A stretch of 64,000 nucleotides of DNA from Pseudomonadota bacterium (GCA_026388275.1 JAPLKB010000065.1:24236-88235); one strand, 5' to 3'. Shown: positions 27,161-36,236, numbered from the stretch's first letter. The notes: generated by a model from the letters alone, not told the origin. Numbers and translations are program-made.

Positions 27161-27811
27161 TTACGGGGGTGTCAAACCGTTTTGAATAGCAAATCTTACA
27201 AGTCCGGGTAGATCATTAATATTCAGCTTTTCCATTATTCGATAACGATATGTGTTAACAGTTCTTATAGATATACACAAAATAGCGGCAATATCTGCGC
27301 TTGTTTTTCCTTCTACTACGAGTTGCAGCACTTCTTTTTCACGTATGCTGAGATCAAAGAGCGGGCTATTTTGTGTCATGGAGTTTGCCTTATTAATATA
27401 ATCTTCCACAAGCTTTTCGGATATCCTTTTTGACAGATATCTATGCCCGCTGTTGACAGCACATATTGCGTTCATAACATCCCTGCTGACATATTCAGCC
27501 AATATGCAGCCAGCGACACCGACACGCAATAAACTTATGACCTCTTCATTGGTTGTTTGCATAGCTATAATGATGATTTGAATCGTAGGACAATTCTTTC
27601 GAATCGCCCTAATGGTTTCTATCCCGCTTCTGAACTGTCCACTGATATTTAAAATAACAACATCAGGACAATGTTCTGCCAATTGCTGCAATATATCATT
27701 CCCGTGTGTAGAATTGCCTACCACAATTAAACCTTCTTTGCTTTCCAAAAGGATCTTCATGCCATCACGAATGATTGTACAGTCATCTATAAGGTAGACT
27801 TTGATGTCCAT
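27161..27811 (-). CDS. LuxR/NarL-type regulator with a degenerate receiver domain
   Basis: The 216-residue protein pairs a receiver domain with a LuxR helix-turn-helix (LSIREKEVLQLVVEGKTSAD, IRTVNTYRYRIMEKLNI). The phosphoacceptor is missing: VVILNISG has Asn55 where the sister protein at 27990 has Asp (ALLDITMP). The conserved Lys is also lost (GCILAE, Ala105, against GYVLKE). The acidic Asp-Asp pair remains. It is therefore expected to act without phosphorylation, perhaps locked or ligand-controlled. Its DNA-reading helix is close to that of the sister protein, so the two may compete for sites. An ops element lies 28 bases upstream of the ATG. Confidence 0.93.
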   Translation of the reverse strand: MDIKVYLIDDCTIIRDGMKILLESKEGLIVVGNSTHGNDILQQLAEHCPDVVILNISGQFRSGIETIRAIRKNCPTIQIIIIAMQTTNEEVISLLRVGVAGCILAEYVSRDVMNAICAVNSGHRYLSKRISEKLVEDYINKANSMTQNSPLFDLSIREKEVLQLVVEGKTSADIAAILCISIRTVNTYRYRIMEKLNINDLPGLVRFAIQNGLTPP

Positions 27812-27834
27812 TTTAATCCATATTTATTTGGTTT

Positions 27835-27849
27835 GATAGGCTACCGCCG
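27835..27849 (-). promoter_or_regulatory. Second ops/JUMPstart-like element (GGCGGTAGCCTATCA)
   Basis: This is the same 15-mer as at 22402-22416 on the same strand, again preceded by GCTGT a few bases before the core. It lies in the leader of the degenerate response-regulator gene, whose transcript would run on into galE, gmd and fcl. Confidence 0.65.
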
Positions 27850-27949
27850 TTACAGCTTCTTGAACTGTTCTTCAAAACAATAATTTTTTTCTCCACGTAA
27901 TACATTGTTTAACGGACTACAAAGTATTGCATAATTATAATAATATGTA

Positions 27950-27982
27950 TGTAGGATTTATTATACATTTTTTGTAGGATTT
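27950..27982 (-). promoter_or_regulatory. Direct repeat TGTAGGATTT x2, 23 bases apart
   Basis: The decamer TGTAGGATTT occurs at 27950-27959 and 27973-27982 (plus strand), about two helical turns apart. The two copies lie between the stop of the intact regulator and the start of the degenerate one. The position and spacing suggest binding sites for a dimeric regulator, possibly either NarL-type protein. Confidence 0.4.
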
Positions 27983-27989
27983 CCAAATT

Positions 27990-28667
27990 TTAAGATTTTA
28001 CTTCATTAAGAGGGGCTAACCCGTTCTGTATAGCGAATTTAACTAGGCCTGGTATATCAAATATCTCCAGTTTTTCCATCATTCGATATCTATATGTGTT
28101 TATTGTTTTTGGAGAAAGATGTAGAGCCTCCCCGATTTCAATACTTGACTTACCCTCAACAATAAGCTGCAAAACCTCCCATTCACGTTGACTTAGAACG
28201 GACAGTGAATTTTTATCTTCGTCGTTATTATCCTGTTGCGAAACATAACTATCGATGATCTGATCTGATATTGCGTCACTAAAAAAACGTCCCCCTTCAT
28301 GAACAATGCGGATAGCCTCTATAACATCCTGACCAGCAGATTCTTTCAATACATAACCTTTTGCGCCGGCTTTAACCGCTCGGAAAAGTTTATCAAGACC
28401 GGTATGCATTGACAGTATTATAACATGTGTATTATGACAGGTTTCGGTGATGTTTTGTGTCGCTTCTATTCCATTAAGCTCCGGCATTGTAATATCGAGT
28501 AGAGCAATATGAGGCTGTATCTTTTTTATCTGGCGTATTGCATCACGTCCGTTCGATGACATACCGACTACCTTAATGTCAGGCTGTGCCTCCAGCAAAA
28601 GCTTAAGGCCGTCTCTTACGATTGCATGATCATCCGCAATAAATACATTTATTTCTTTCATTGTCAT
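27990..28667 (-). CDS. NarL/FixJ-type response regulator (intact receiver)
   Basis: The 225-residue protein has a complete receiver: an acidic pair in VFIADDHAIVRDG, phosphoacceptor Asp58 in ALLDITMPELNGIEA, a Ser in VIILSMHT, and Lys108 in GAKGYVLKES. The C-terminal LuxR domain is LSQREWEVLQLIVEGKSS ... PKTINTYRYRMMEKLEI. Its start overlaps the kinase stop by four bases (ATGA), so the two are cognate partners. It presumably activates or represses promoters once phosphorylated by that kinase. Confidence 0.95.
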   Translation of the reverse strand: MTMKEINVFIADDHAIVRDGLKLLLEAQPDIKVVGMSSNGRDAIRQIKKIQPHIALLDITMPELNGIEATQNITETCHNTHVIILSMHTGLDKLFRAVKAGAKGYVLKESAGQDVIEAIRIVHEGGRFFSDAISDQIIDSYVSQQDNNDEDKNSLSVLSQREWEVLQLIVEGKSSIEIGEALHLSPKTINTYRYRMMEKLEIFDIPGLVKFAIQNGLAPLNEVKS

Positions 28668-30370
28668 CGTATCTCTACAATAATATTTGTTCCTTTTCCA
28701 GGATTGGATGCAATGCTACATAATCCATTCATAATCTTTGCCCTTTCAATCATACCGGAAATGCCAAAATGCCCTTGTTTTGCTTTATCTGTAAGCAATA
28801 AAGGGTCAAAGCCTACTCCATTATCAGCAACAGAGATTCGTATTTTATCTTTATCTTTAGTTATTTCAACCTTTGCAAGCGTTGCTTTAGAATATTTGGC
28901 TATATTTGATAATGCCTCCTGAACGATGCGGAATAGTTCAAGTTCCTCAGACGGAGGTATACGTGGCAGATCATCATCAAATATTATTTCTACCGGTATA
29001 TTTGTCCATGCAGTAAATCTCTCTATGTATTGTTTGACCATTTCAAGAAGACTGGAGTTGTCGGACGATGTTCTTAAAGTGCTAACTATCTCCCGAATAA
29101 GTTGGCTGGTTTGTTTTACTAAATCGATGGTTTCATCTATGCGACGTTCAACATTTTGATCCCCGGAAAGACCATGTTGATTCTTTAACATATTAAGATT
29201 GATGCCAAGAGCCGTAAGATTTGAGCCGATTTGGTCATGCAATTCACGGGCAAGCTTATTTCTCTCCGTTTCTTTTGCCTCTTTCAATTGTATGCTCATA
29301 CCTTTTATTTTTTCTCTATAGCGCTCAATATCCTTATTAAGCTGTGTGTTATAAATGGCAGCACTCATTTGTTTACAGATGGAGATTAAAATCCTGTAAT
29401 CTGATTTATCTAATTTCTGGCTTGAAGGTATAGTAATGTTCATAACCCCCAAAGTCTTATCTTTAGATATTAGTGGTATACAAATATCCTTATGTGAAAA
29501 TTTGTATTGCGCTTTCTTAGTATGTCGTTCATCGTCCTCGCTATTATTTGAGATGATTATACGACCAAGGCCGGCAGCAAGACCGCATAGACATTCGCCT
29601 ATTTTTACAGGCTTATCACTGCAACCCCTTTTTATATTTGCACCACGATAATCAGTCAAAACAAGATCATCGGAATCTTTATCAAGCAAGAATATATTAG
29701 CCACATAGTTCGGTTTATAAAACTTCAATTTTGTTATCTCGTTAAGCGCATTACGAAAAACATCATCCAGGTCTTCTGATTTATTGATTATATTTGATAT
29801 TCTTCTAAGTGATGTTAATGCCTTAAGTTGCCGGTCAGTTTCTTGCTGCATTTTGAAGCTCATTACTATTTTATTGCCCATATGAGCCGCAATGATTTTT
29901 AAAGTATTCCTGCTATGATAAGGGATCATGTCTTTTGTGTGGGAAGCAACACATAAACATCCCAAAACACCATTACGATTAGTCCGTATTGGAATCATTG
30001 ACAATGTATTTATTTTTTCCTTTTCACATTCTTCTTTCAGGTAAAAATTTTTATGTTTTGATAATGAAATGAATAACGGCCTTCCTTTCATGATAGAACG
30101 CCATAACGTTGAATCAGGCTGGAAAGACCTTATTTTTTTAATCATTTCATTTGATATTCCGGAACAATAAGATAATTTAAGACAATTGTTATCGTCAATA
30201 TTGAAAATTGCGCCACAATCCATATCGGCTGCCATCATAGCCGCATCAACAGACAATGAGCTTACCTGCTCCAATGTAGTTGTAACTGACAACTTGCATA
30301 CAAGTTCAAATAAAACATGTTGTTGTATGTGGGCAGGTTCCGTAACTACTATATCTACATTTTCATGCAT
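28664..30370 (-). CDS. GAF-domain sensor histidine kinase (NarX/DegS type)
   Basis: The 568-residue protein has no membrane segment, so it is likely cytosolic. Two GAF-like domains occupy roughly residues 20-175 and 190-345. A helical linker leads to the HisKA_3 dimerisation region with LARELHDQIGSNLTALGINL (His near residue 377). The HATPase domain has VQEALSNIAKYSKA (N box), ISVADNGVGFDP and GHFGISGMIERA. It should phosphorylate the regulator at 27990. Cys residues in the GAF domains (CGAIF, CLCGLAAG) could bind a cofactor, but this is not provable here. Confidence 0.92.
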   Translation of the reverse strand: MHENVDIVVTEPAHIQQHVLFELVCKLSVTTTLEQVSSLSVDAAMMAADMDCGAIFNIDDNNCLKLSYCSGISNEMIKKIRSFQPDSTLWRSIMKGRPLFISLSKHKNFYLKEECEKEKINTLSMIPIRTNRNGVLGCLCVASHTKDMIPYHSRNTLKIIAAHMGNKIVMSFKMQQETDRQLKALTSLRRISNIINKSEDLDDVFRNALNEITKLKFYKPNYVANIFLLDKDSDDLVLTDYRGANIKRGCSDKPVKIGECLCGLAAGLGRIIISNNSEDDERHTKKAQYKFSHKDICIPLISKDKTLGVMNITIPSSQKLDKSDYRILISICKQMSAAIYNTQLNKDIERYREKIKGMSIQLKEAKETERNKLARELHDQIGSNLTALGINLNMLKNQHGLSGDQNVERRIDETIDLVKQTSQLIREIVSTLRTSSDNSSLLEMVKQYIERFTAWTNIPVEIIFDDDLPRIPPSEELELFRIVQEALSNIAKYSKATLAKVEITKDKDKIRISVADNGVGFDPLLLTDKAKQGHFGISGMIERAKIMNGLCSIASNPGKGTNIIVEIR

Positions 30371-30736
30371 TGTCCCAAGTTCCCGATCCTTATACCCTCC
30401 AATTTGGGTGCATGAGAATCCAAGTCAAAGTTTTCTCACCACAAAAACCCCTTTTGTAGACCTTTTACATTGTAATAATAAGTAGCACAATATATATTTT
30501 ATTGGAATATTTATCGTATAAATTAATATTAATTTATTATGATAATAATCTGATATTAAATATCATATTATAAGTATAAGACTTTATTATTCAAGCAGAA
30601 AAATAAGAAAAAAGCTTAATCTTTTTTGTTCATTTTTAGTTATTTTTTGTTTCATATCTATGCTAACAAACGATTTTCGACACACTCTGGAACATGTCAA
30701 TGAAAATGAGACACTTTTTCAAAAAATTTAATTCCA
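30371..30736 (-). other. Very A+T-rich spacer upstream of the kinase
   Basis: The 366-base gap between nspC and the kinase gene has no open frame of note. Most of it (30480-30660) is extremely A+T-rich, and a weak A-tract/T-tract dyad around 30608-30630 could terminate nspC transcription. At 30680-30716 the minus strand carries a TGTC-N11-GACA dyad, discussed under findings. A promoter for the two-component genes must lie here, but I cannot assign one. Confidence 0.45.
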
Positions 30737-32077
30737 TCATGATTGTCTGATGCGATAGTCTTTATATCCAAACTTTTTCAACACCTCTATCTTCCCTCTG
30801 TCCCTTGTTACTGCAATATCCGGAAGATTAATGCCGTTAAAAGTAGTGTTTTTTACAATGCTATAAAGCGCCATGTCGGTAAAAATAAGCTTATCTCCTC
30901 TTTTTAAGGGCTTATCAAAAGAATAATCGCCCATAACATCCCCGGCAAGGCAACTTGGCCCCGCGATTCTGTATGTATATTTCTTTTCATTTGGCAGTGC
31001 CGATTTTATTATGTGCGGCCTGTACGGCATTAGCAACACATCAGGCATATGAGCCTCTGCCGATGCGTCTATTATAGCTATTTCCACTCCGTTTTTTACA
31101 ATATCCAGGACAGAGGAGACCAAGACCCCTGTATTTAAAACACTGGCTTCCCCTGGTTCGAGATATACCTGCACTCCGTATTTTTTCTTGAAGGTATTTA
31201 TGAGCTTGATGAGACGCTCCAGGTTGTAATCATCACGGGTTATATGATGGCCGCCTCCGAAATTAATCCATTTCAATCCCTTGATGTATGTTCCATAAAG
31301 TTTTTCAAAAGATTTCAGCACTCTTTCCAGCACGTCTGAATTTTGCTCGCACAAGGCATGGAAGTGAAGCCCCCTTACCATGTTTGAATACTTCAGGAAT
31401 TCTTTACTGAATGTATCATGGACTATTCCCAGTCTTGAAAAAGGCGCACAGGGATTATACATATCATTTGTGATCTCAGCATATCCCGGATTAACCCGCA
31501 GGCCTATTTCCACGTTTCTTTTTTGGGCTAATTCTCCATACTTTTCAAGTTGATAAAATGAATTGAATATTATGCAGTGGGAATACTTGAGTACCTGCTT
31601 GATCTCTCGTTCCTTGTATGCTGCTCCGAAGGTATGTACCTCTTTCCTGAATTCTTCGTAACCGAGCCTTGCTTCATTAAGACCACTGGCGCATGTTCCG
31701 TCCATGTATCTGCTCATCATGGGAAAAGTAGCGAAGGTTGCATATGATTTAAGGGCATGAAATATCTTGCAACCTGTGCGGTCCTTTACATATCTCAATA
31801 TTCGCATGTTTTCTTCCACGAGGGTTTCATCTATGAGATAAACAGGTGTTGCTATTGCACCTGCCGCAATTTCAAGAAATCTTTTTTCTGTTTCTGTAAA
31901 AATTCTTTTCTTGGAGTCCTTAATCAGATGTGTCAGAGACCTGATTCCGTCAGCGCTCAGCATTTCAAGCACTTTCTTTCTCATATCATCGGATAAAGCG
32001 TTATACAGGCTTGCAGCGGATTTGTCTTTTGCTATGATTACCAGTATTATTTCTTGAATATTCATATTAACAGCCAT
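30737..32077 (-). CDS. nspC: Carboxynorspermidine/carboxyspermidine decarboxylase with N-terminal extension
   Basis: The protein has 446 residues from ATG 32077, ten bases after the dehydrogenase stop. The catalytic part begins near residue 75 (ATPVYLIDETLVEENM) and carries the PLP lysine in IFHALKSYATF (Lys110). FNSFYQLEKYG, FGGGHHITRDDYNLE, YLEPGEASV and the GPSCLAGDVMGDYSF active-site Cys loop also fit. It is a fold-type III PLP decarboxylase yielding spermidine (or norspermidine). About 70 helical residues precede the usual N-terminus, making it longer than typical NspC (about 380). An even longer upstream start is possible, but no ribosome site supports it. Confidence 0.92.
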   Translation of the reverse strand: MAVNMNIQEIILVIIAKDKSAASLYNALSDDMRKKVLEMLSADGIRSLTHLIKDSKKRIFTETEKRFLEIAAGAIATPVYLIDETLVEENMRILRYVKDRTGCKIFHALKSYATFATFPMMSRYMDGTCASGLNEARLGYEEFRKEVHTFGAAYKEREIKQVLKYSHCIIFNSFYQLEKYGELAQKRNVEIGLRVNPGYAEITNDMYNPCAPFSRLGIVHDTFSKEFLKYSNMVRGLHFHALCEQNSDVLERVLKSFEKLYGTYIKGLKWINFGGGHHITRDDYNLERLIKLINTFKKKYGVQVYLEPGEASVLNTGVLVSSVLDIVKNGVEIAIIDASAEAHMPDVLLMPYRPHIIKSALPNEKKYTYRIAGPSCLAGDVMGDYSFDKPLKRGDKLIFTDMALYSIVKNTTFNGINLPDIAVTRDRGKIEVLKKFGYKDYRIRQS

Positions 32078-32087
32078 AGAATAAGTT

Positions 32088-33326
32088 TCACACCTTGTCG
32101 GGAAGCACAGCGTGTTCAACCACCTGCCAGGGAAGACCATATTTATTTAATGCTTCCATGAACGGGTCAGGATCGAGCTGCTCAATATTGTATACTCCAA
32201 CCCCTTGCCATATTCCTTTGAGCATCATCATTGCCCCGATCATTGCAGGAACGCCTGTCGTATAAGCAATTGCTTGTGTCCCTGTCTCCTTAAATGCCTC
32301 TTCATGGTCACAGATGTTATAGATATATCTTGTAACAGTCTCCCCGTTTTTTATACCTGTCATGATATTTCCTATGACAGTTTTTCCTGTGTATTTTGTT
32401 CCAAGGGAAGCAGGTTCAGGAAGCAGGACTTTGAGAAATTTTATTGGAACAATTTTTTGCCCCTCGTACTCAACTTCATCTATGCGCGTCAGTCCTATGT
32501 TCTTAAGAACCCTTAAATGGTTCAGGTAGTTATCTGAAAAGGTCATCCAGAACCTGGCACGTTTCAATCCTTTAACATTCAAAACCAGCGATTCAAGTTC
32601 TTCGTGATATAGAAGGTAGCTTTCCTTTGATCCTACTATCGGGTAATCAAAACTGAAATGTATGCAACCTTCCTCGATAACGGCAGGCGTCTCAATCCAT
32701 TTCTCCTTTTCCCAGTGTCGCACTGTCTGTGTCACTTCCCGAATATTAATCTCAGGATTGAAGTTTGTGGCAAAGACATGGCCGTGGGTTCCGGCATTAC
32801 AGTCGAGTATATCAAGATAGTTGATCTCGTCGAAGAGATGTTTTTGAGCATAGGCAGCAAAAACGTTAGTTACTCCCGGGTCGAATCCAGACCCAAGAAC
32901 GGCCATTATGCCTCTCTTCTTAAACTCTTCCCGGTATGCCCATTGCCAACTGTATTCAAAATGAGCTTCATCCTGTGGTTCATAATTGGCCGTGTCTATA
33001 TACCTTACCCCTGTTTCCAGGCAGGCGTCCATAATATGAAGATCTTGATAGGGAAGGGCAAGGTTAAGAACAATGTCAGGTTGAAATCTATGTATAAGTG
33101 CTACAAGGTCCGGTACATTGTCGGCATCTACCTGTGCTGTCCGAATGTCTCTACCGTATCTTTTTTTGATATCGTCTCTTATAGCTTCGCACTTTGAGAG
33201 TGTTCTACTTGCAAGCAATATTTCTTTGAATATTTCAGGAATCTGTGCGCATTTGTGAACTGCAACGGTTCCGACACCTCCGGCGCCGATTATCAGTATT
33301 CTTCCATGATTTTTTGTATTATTCAT
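32088..33326 (-). CDS. Carboxynorspermidine/carboxyspermidine dehydrogenase (saccharopine-dehydrogenase family)
   Basis: The 412-residue protein begins with a Rossmann loop, ILIIGAGGVGTVAVHKC, and keeps family segments such as VLNLALPYQDLHIMDACLET, VRYIDTANYEPQDEAHF and GSGFDPGVTNVFAAYAQKH. It reduces the Schiff base of aspartate semialdehyde and putrescine (or diaminopropane) to the carboxy-polyamine, which nspC then decarboxylates. AGGAG precedes the ATG. Together the pair makes spermidine without S-adenosylmethionine. Saccharopine dehydrogenase proper is less likely given the decarboxylase next door. Confidence 0.93.
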   Translation of the reverse strand: MNNTKNHGRILIIGAGGVGTVAVHKCAQIPEIFKEILLASRTLSKCEAIRDDIKKRYGRDIRTAQVDADNVPDLVALIHRFQPDIVLNLALPYQDLHIMDACLETGVRYIDTANYEPQDEAHFEYSWQWAYREEFKKRGIMAVLGSGFDPGVTNVFAAYAQKHLFDEINYLDILDCNAGTHGHVFATNFNPEINIREVTQTVRHWEKEKWIETPAVIEEGCIHFSFDYPIVGSKESYLLYHEELESLVLNVKGLKRARFWMTFSDNYLNHLRVLKNIGLTRIDEVEYEGQKIVPIKFLKVLLPEPASLGTKYTGKTVIGNIMTGIKNGETVTRYIYNICDHEEAFKETGTQAIAYTTGVPAMIGAMMMLKGIWQGVGVYNIEQLDPDPFMEALNKYGLPWQVVEHAVLPDKV

Positions 33327-33558
33327 TAATACTCTCCTGAGTAGTAAATTTCATGTGCTTTATTTTTATATTATTTTTACTTTAATATCAACTTCCAAGG
33401 CATTAAATCGGACATGAACATTGCTGGAATTTCCCAGGTTTTTTAAATGCAACCGTATGCTGTGTCGCTCCCTGTTCCACTGTGCTGATTTGCTCTTTTA
33501 AAGGGGATGACCCAGGGACATAACATAATTTTTGAATTTGAACCGGTATCTATTATGA

Positions 33559-34422
33559 CTAATGTGGTTTGTTCACATAAATATAGCTTAAAAGCGTGTA
33601 AATCAATTTGGCTGCAAGAAAATCAGGAGCTTTACAGCTTGACGGGCAGAGTTCAACAACATCGAACCCGACGATCTGTTTTGATTTCGAGACGTCAAAA
33701 AGTAGTTTCATAACCTGATACCAGCCTAAACCACCTGGTTCCGGGGTCCCTGTTGACGGCATGATACCAGGGTCAAAGACATCAAGATCAATGGTGATAT
33801 ATACATTATCAGTCAGCAAAGAAATCACATTGCTCACCCATTTGTCAGAATCGTAAATATTATGTGCAAAAAACATCCGCTTATTGTCAATACCGGGACG
33901 TTCCGAGATATCCATGCTGCGTATTCCCACCGAAACAATGTTCCTTGCAAATTCTCGAACACGTGCGATAATGCATGCATGATTGTAAGGAGTCCCCTCA
34001 TAGGAGTCACGGGAGTCGGTATGGGCGTCAAGATGCAGTATGCTCAGATCCTTATAGTGTCTGGCATGGGATTTGATGACACCGATAGAAACAGAGTGTT
34101 CGCCCCCAAGAGTTACTACAAGCTTATTCTCTTTAAGGTACTTAGAAACTGCCGAATCAGATTTTTTTATCAAAGCAGAAGAAGAGGCCGAGCGGATCGG
34201 TTTGGCAGTATAAATTCCCTTCCTGAAAACTTCGCTGTCTGTTTCTATATCATATAATTCGAGATATACGGATGCCTCAATAATCGCTGAAGGGCCTTTG
34301 TCTGTACCTTTAAGCCACGTGCTTGTTTTATCAAAAGGAATCGGTAGTATGACGATGGATGCTCGCTCATAATCATTACCATTGTTGGGTAACCCGCAAA
34401 AACTGAAGGGAGGTTTCGGCAT
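33559..34422 (-). CDS. speB: Agmatinase
   Basis: The 287-residue ureohydrolase has the binuclear manganese ligands in TLGGEHSVSIGV, LHLDAHTDSRD and ITIDLDVFDPGIMPSTGTPE. It hydrolyses agmatine to putrescine and urea. It starts one base after the stop of the second arginine decarboxylase gene, so the two steps are translationally linked. The following 230 bases before the dehydrogenase contain no gene. Confidence 0.95.
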   Translation of the reverse strand: MPKPPFSFCGLPNNGNDYERASIVILPIPFDKTSTWLKGTDKGPSAIIEASVYLELYDIETDSEVFRKGIYTAKPIRSASSSALIKKSDSAVSKYLKENKLVVTLGGEHSVSIGVIKSHARHYKDLSILHLDAHTDSRDSYEGTPYNHACIIARVREFARNIVSVGIRSMDISERPGIDNKRMFFAHNIYDSDKWVSNVISLLTDNVYITIDLDVFDPGIMPSTGTPEPGGLGWYQVMKLLFDVSKSKQIVGFDVVELCPSSCKAPDFLAAKLIYTLLSYIYVNKPH

Positions 34423-34423
34423 T

Positions 34424-34990
34424 TCAATCTATAATAAAAACTGCTGTCGCTAATACCGTGGTCCAGAGACCGTCTTTGTTCCCTTCAGCAGACTGGCAGA
34501 TATTTTTAGTTTTGAATATGTGGCCGCTTGCTGTATAAGACTGCTTCCGCTCATCCCATGCCTGGTTTGGATCAAAGGGTATGCCCAGTGTTGTTGCAAG
34601 CATTGTGGCTGCAAGGTCTTCCGCGTATTCACCGGAGACAATTGCCTTTTCACCGAAGGCATGGTGCTCGGAAAGATAACCGTACTGGGAGTAATCCGTT
34701 GGCCTTGCAATGCCGATTGCTGCAGAGATAAGACGGTTCGGTTCACATGTCTCGTTTCGGGACATTACGCAATAAGTAATTTCACCGGGATTGAGAAGCT
34801 TCAGGCCGGGAGCCTTTGAAATAATCCTGCACTCAGGCGGGAATATACTTGATACATACACAAGATTGCACTTCTCAATGCCTGCGTTTCTTAAGGCAAC
34901 CTCGAAGGATGAAAGTTTGTCTTTATGAACGCCCACCCCTTTTGTCAAGAAAACCTTTTTTGGGATCATTTTTGTTTTTTTTCTATCCAT
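34424..34990 (-). CDS. pdaD: Pyruvoyl-dependent arginine decarboxylase (bacterial type)
   Basis: The protein has 188 residues from ATG 34990; an in-frame GTG four codons earlier is inside the upstream gene end. The self-cleavage site is VSSIFPPEC (Ser47-Ser48), which generates the pyruvoyl group. [29 protein letters not shown] and [16 protein letters not shown] match the longer bacterial/chlamydial class. It converts arginine to agmatine. It is paired with a second, archaeal-type paralogue immediately upstream. Confidence 0.92.
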   Translation of the reverse strand: MDRKKTKMIPKKVFLTKGVGVHKDKLSSFEVALRNAGIEKCNLVYVSSIFPPECRIISKAPGLKLLNPGEITYCVMSRNETCEPNRLISAAIGIARPTDYSQYGYLSEHHAFGEKAIVSGEYAEDLAATMLATTLGIPFDPNQAWDERKQSYTASGHIFKTKNICQSAEGNKDGLWTTVLATAVFIID

Positions 34991-34992
34991 AG

Positions 34993-35466
34993 CTAATCCC
35001 ACAAAACTACACCGGCGAAGACAGCACCGACAGTAACAACTTTATATGAAGCTGAAACAGCCATTACTTCTTTTATTTCCCTGTTCCTCATCTCCATGCC
35101 CTTTTTGACCATTTTCTTGACCTGTTCCAGCACGATATTTTCTTCTGCTCTTGCCGAATATTCCATGATCAGACCGGCTTGATTCGCATCTTTTGGTATG
35201 CCAATTGCCACAGCGGAAGAAATGGTTTCTTCCGGAACATCACTGTTAATAGAGGCATAGGCAACAGGCACAAGGGCTCCCTGAGGTAATGGAACGGGGG
35301 GTGGTTTAATCTCTTCGCAGTTAGGAGGCAGAATACTGCTCATTTTAACCAGGTTGGTGTCTCCAACGCCTGAGGCCAGAAGAGCGCCGTCAAATGCATT
35401 TAATAATGAGAATCCTTCAGATGAACCACTGACAAGAAAAAACTTCGTGGGTGTTTTAATAATCAT
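34993..35466 (-). CDS. pdaD: Pyruvoyl-dependent arginine decarboxylase (archaeal type)
   Basis: The protein has 157 residues from ATG 35466 with GGAGGT five bases upstream. It resembles the methanogen enzyme: [20 protein letters not shown], cleavage site [12 protein letters not shown] (Ser43-Ser44), [20 protein letters not shown] and [15 protein letters not shown]. It is predicted to make agmatine. Having two different classes side by side could mean hetero-oligomers, different conditions, or one diverged substrate. Three bases separate its stop from the next ATG. Confidence 0.92.
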   Translation of the reverse strand: MIIKTPTKFFLVSGSSEGFSLLNAFDGALLASGVGDTNLVKMSSILPPNCEEIKPPPVPLPQGALVPVAYASINSDVPEETISSAVAIGIPKDANQAGLIMEYSARAEENIVLEQVKKMVKKGMEMRNREIKEVMAVSASYKVVTVGAVFAGVVLWD

Positions 35467-35644
35467 TCTACCACCTCCCAAACTTTTTAATACCCAGCGC
35501 GTTTGTGGGTGATTTCTTTGCCTAAGAAATCCATGTGTTCTGTACTGTCCAAAACACTATATCCATTGCCGTAAAATCCTGTAAAAAATGCCTTCCAGAT
35601 TTTTTTTACTATACCTTCCCTAATATCTTTTGCCCGCAAGGACA

Positions 35645-36196
35645 CTAAAAATTAGGTGGTGAAGATACCCACAGAACATATGCCCTGTTATTTCGTCTAT
35701 TTGCAATATAGTGTTTCCTTGTTGCCTTAAAATAAAAGCATTCGCCTTTCTTTAATTTGTAGGGTTTTCCGCCAAGTACAAGCTCGATGCTGCCTGACAG
35801 TACAAAACCAAATTCTTCACCTTCGTGAGGCTCTTCTTCAGGTGTTTTTTCACCTACATCAAGATCAAGCAGCGCAGGGTCCATCATTCTGTTCTGAGCC
35901 GCAGGAACGAGTATCTGAAAATTCTTTACATAATCCCATTCCAACTCAACCCTGTCTTTTAATTTAAAGACAATTTTTTCATCTATCGTTCCATCAAAAA
36001 AAGCAGACGGTTTTTCATCAAGCGCATCAAGGATGCCTATCAGACTCTCCACGGACAGCGATGTAAGATTCCTCTCAACCTGGGAGATGAATCCTTTGGT
36101 AAGACCTGCCCTTGTAGCAAGCTCCTCCTGTGTGAGGGACTTAGCCTGCCTTAGCATCTTAATCCTTTCAGCTATCCTCGATCCGTCAATATTCAT
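35645..36196 (-). CDS. XRE-family regulator with C-terminal cupin (PuuR-like)
   Basis: The 183-residue protein has an N-terminal XRE helix-turn-helix (IKMLRQAKSLTQEELATRAG, LTKGFISQVERNLTS) and a C-terminal cupin barrel with HEGEEFGFVLSGSIELVLGG and LKKGECFYFKATRKHYIANR. Such proteins sense small ligands, including polyamines in PuuR. It lies between the polyamine operon and the divergent ThDP enzyme. Two 16-base dyads in the shared upstream region are good candidates for its operators. Confidence 0.92.
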   Translation of the reverse strand: MNIDGSRIAERIKMLRQAKSLTQEELATRAGLTKGFISQVERNLTSLSVESLIGILDALDEKPSAFFDGTIDEKIVFKLKDRVELEWDYVKNFQILVPAAQNRMMDPALLDLDVGEKTPEEEPHEGEEFGFVLSGSIELVLGGKPYKLKKGECFYFKATRKHYIANRRNNRAYVLWVSSPPNF

Positions 36197-36220
36197 AATA
36201 ACAGTATAAGCTTACAAGAA

Positions 36221-36236
36221 GTTTACAGTATTAAAC
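36221..36236. promoter_or_regulatory. Candidate operator 1 (GTTTA-N6-TAAAC)
   Basis: GTTTACAGTATTAAAC is a 16-base dyad located 25 bases before the start of the XRE-cupin regulator. The same arms with the same spacing recur at 36283-36298, and no third copy was noticed in the window. Confidence 0.55.

Noticed and set aside
32658..33197. A 179-codon plus-strand frame opposite the carboxyspermidine dehydrogenase
   Set aside because: It lacks a start signal and has a Cys/Phe-rich shadow composition; the minus-strand enzyme is well supported.
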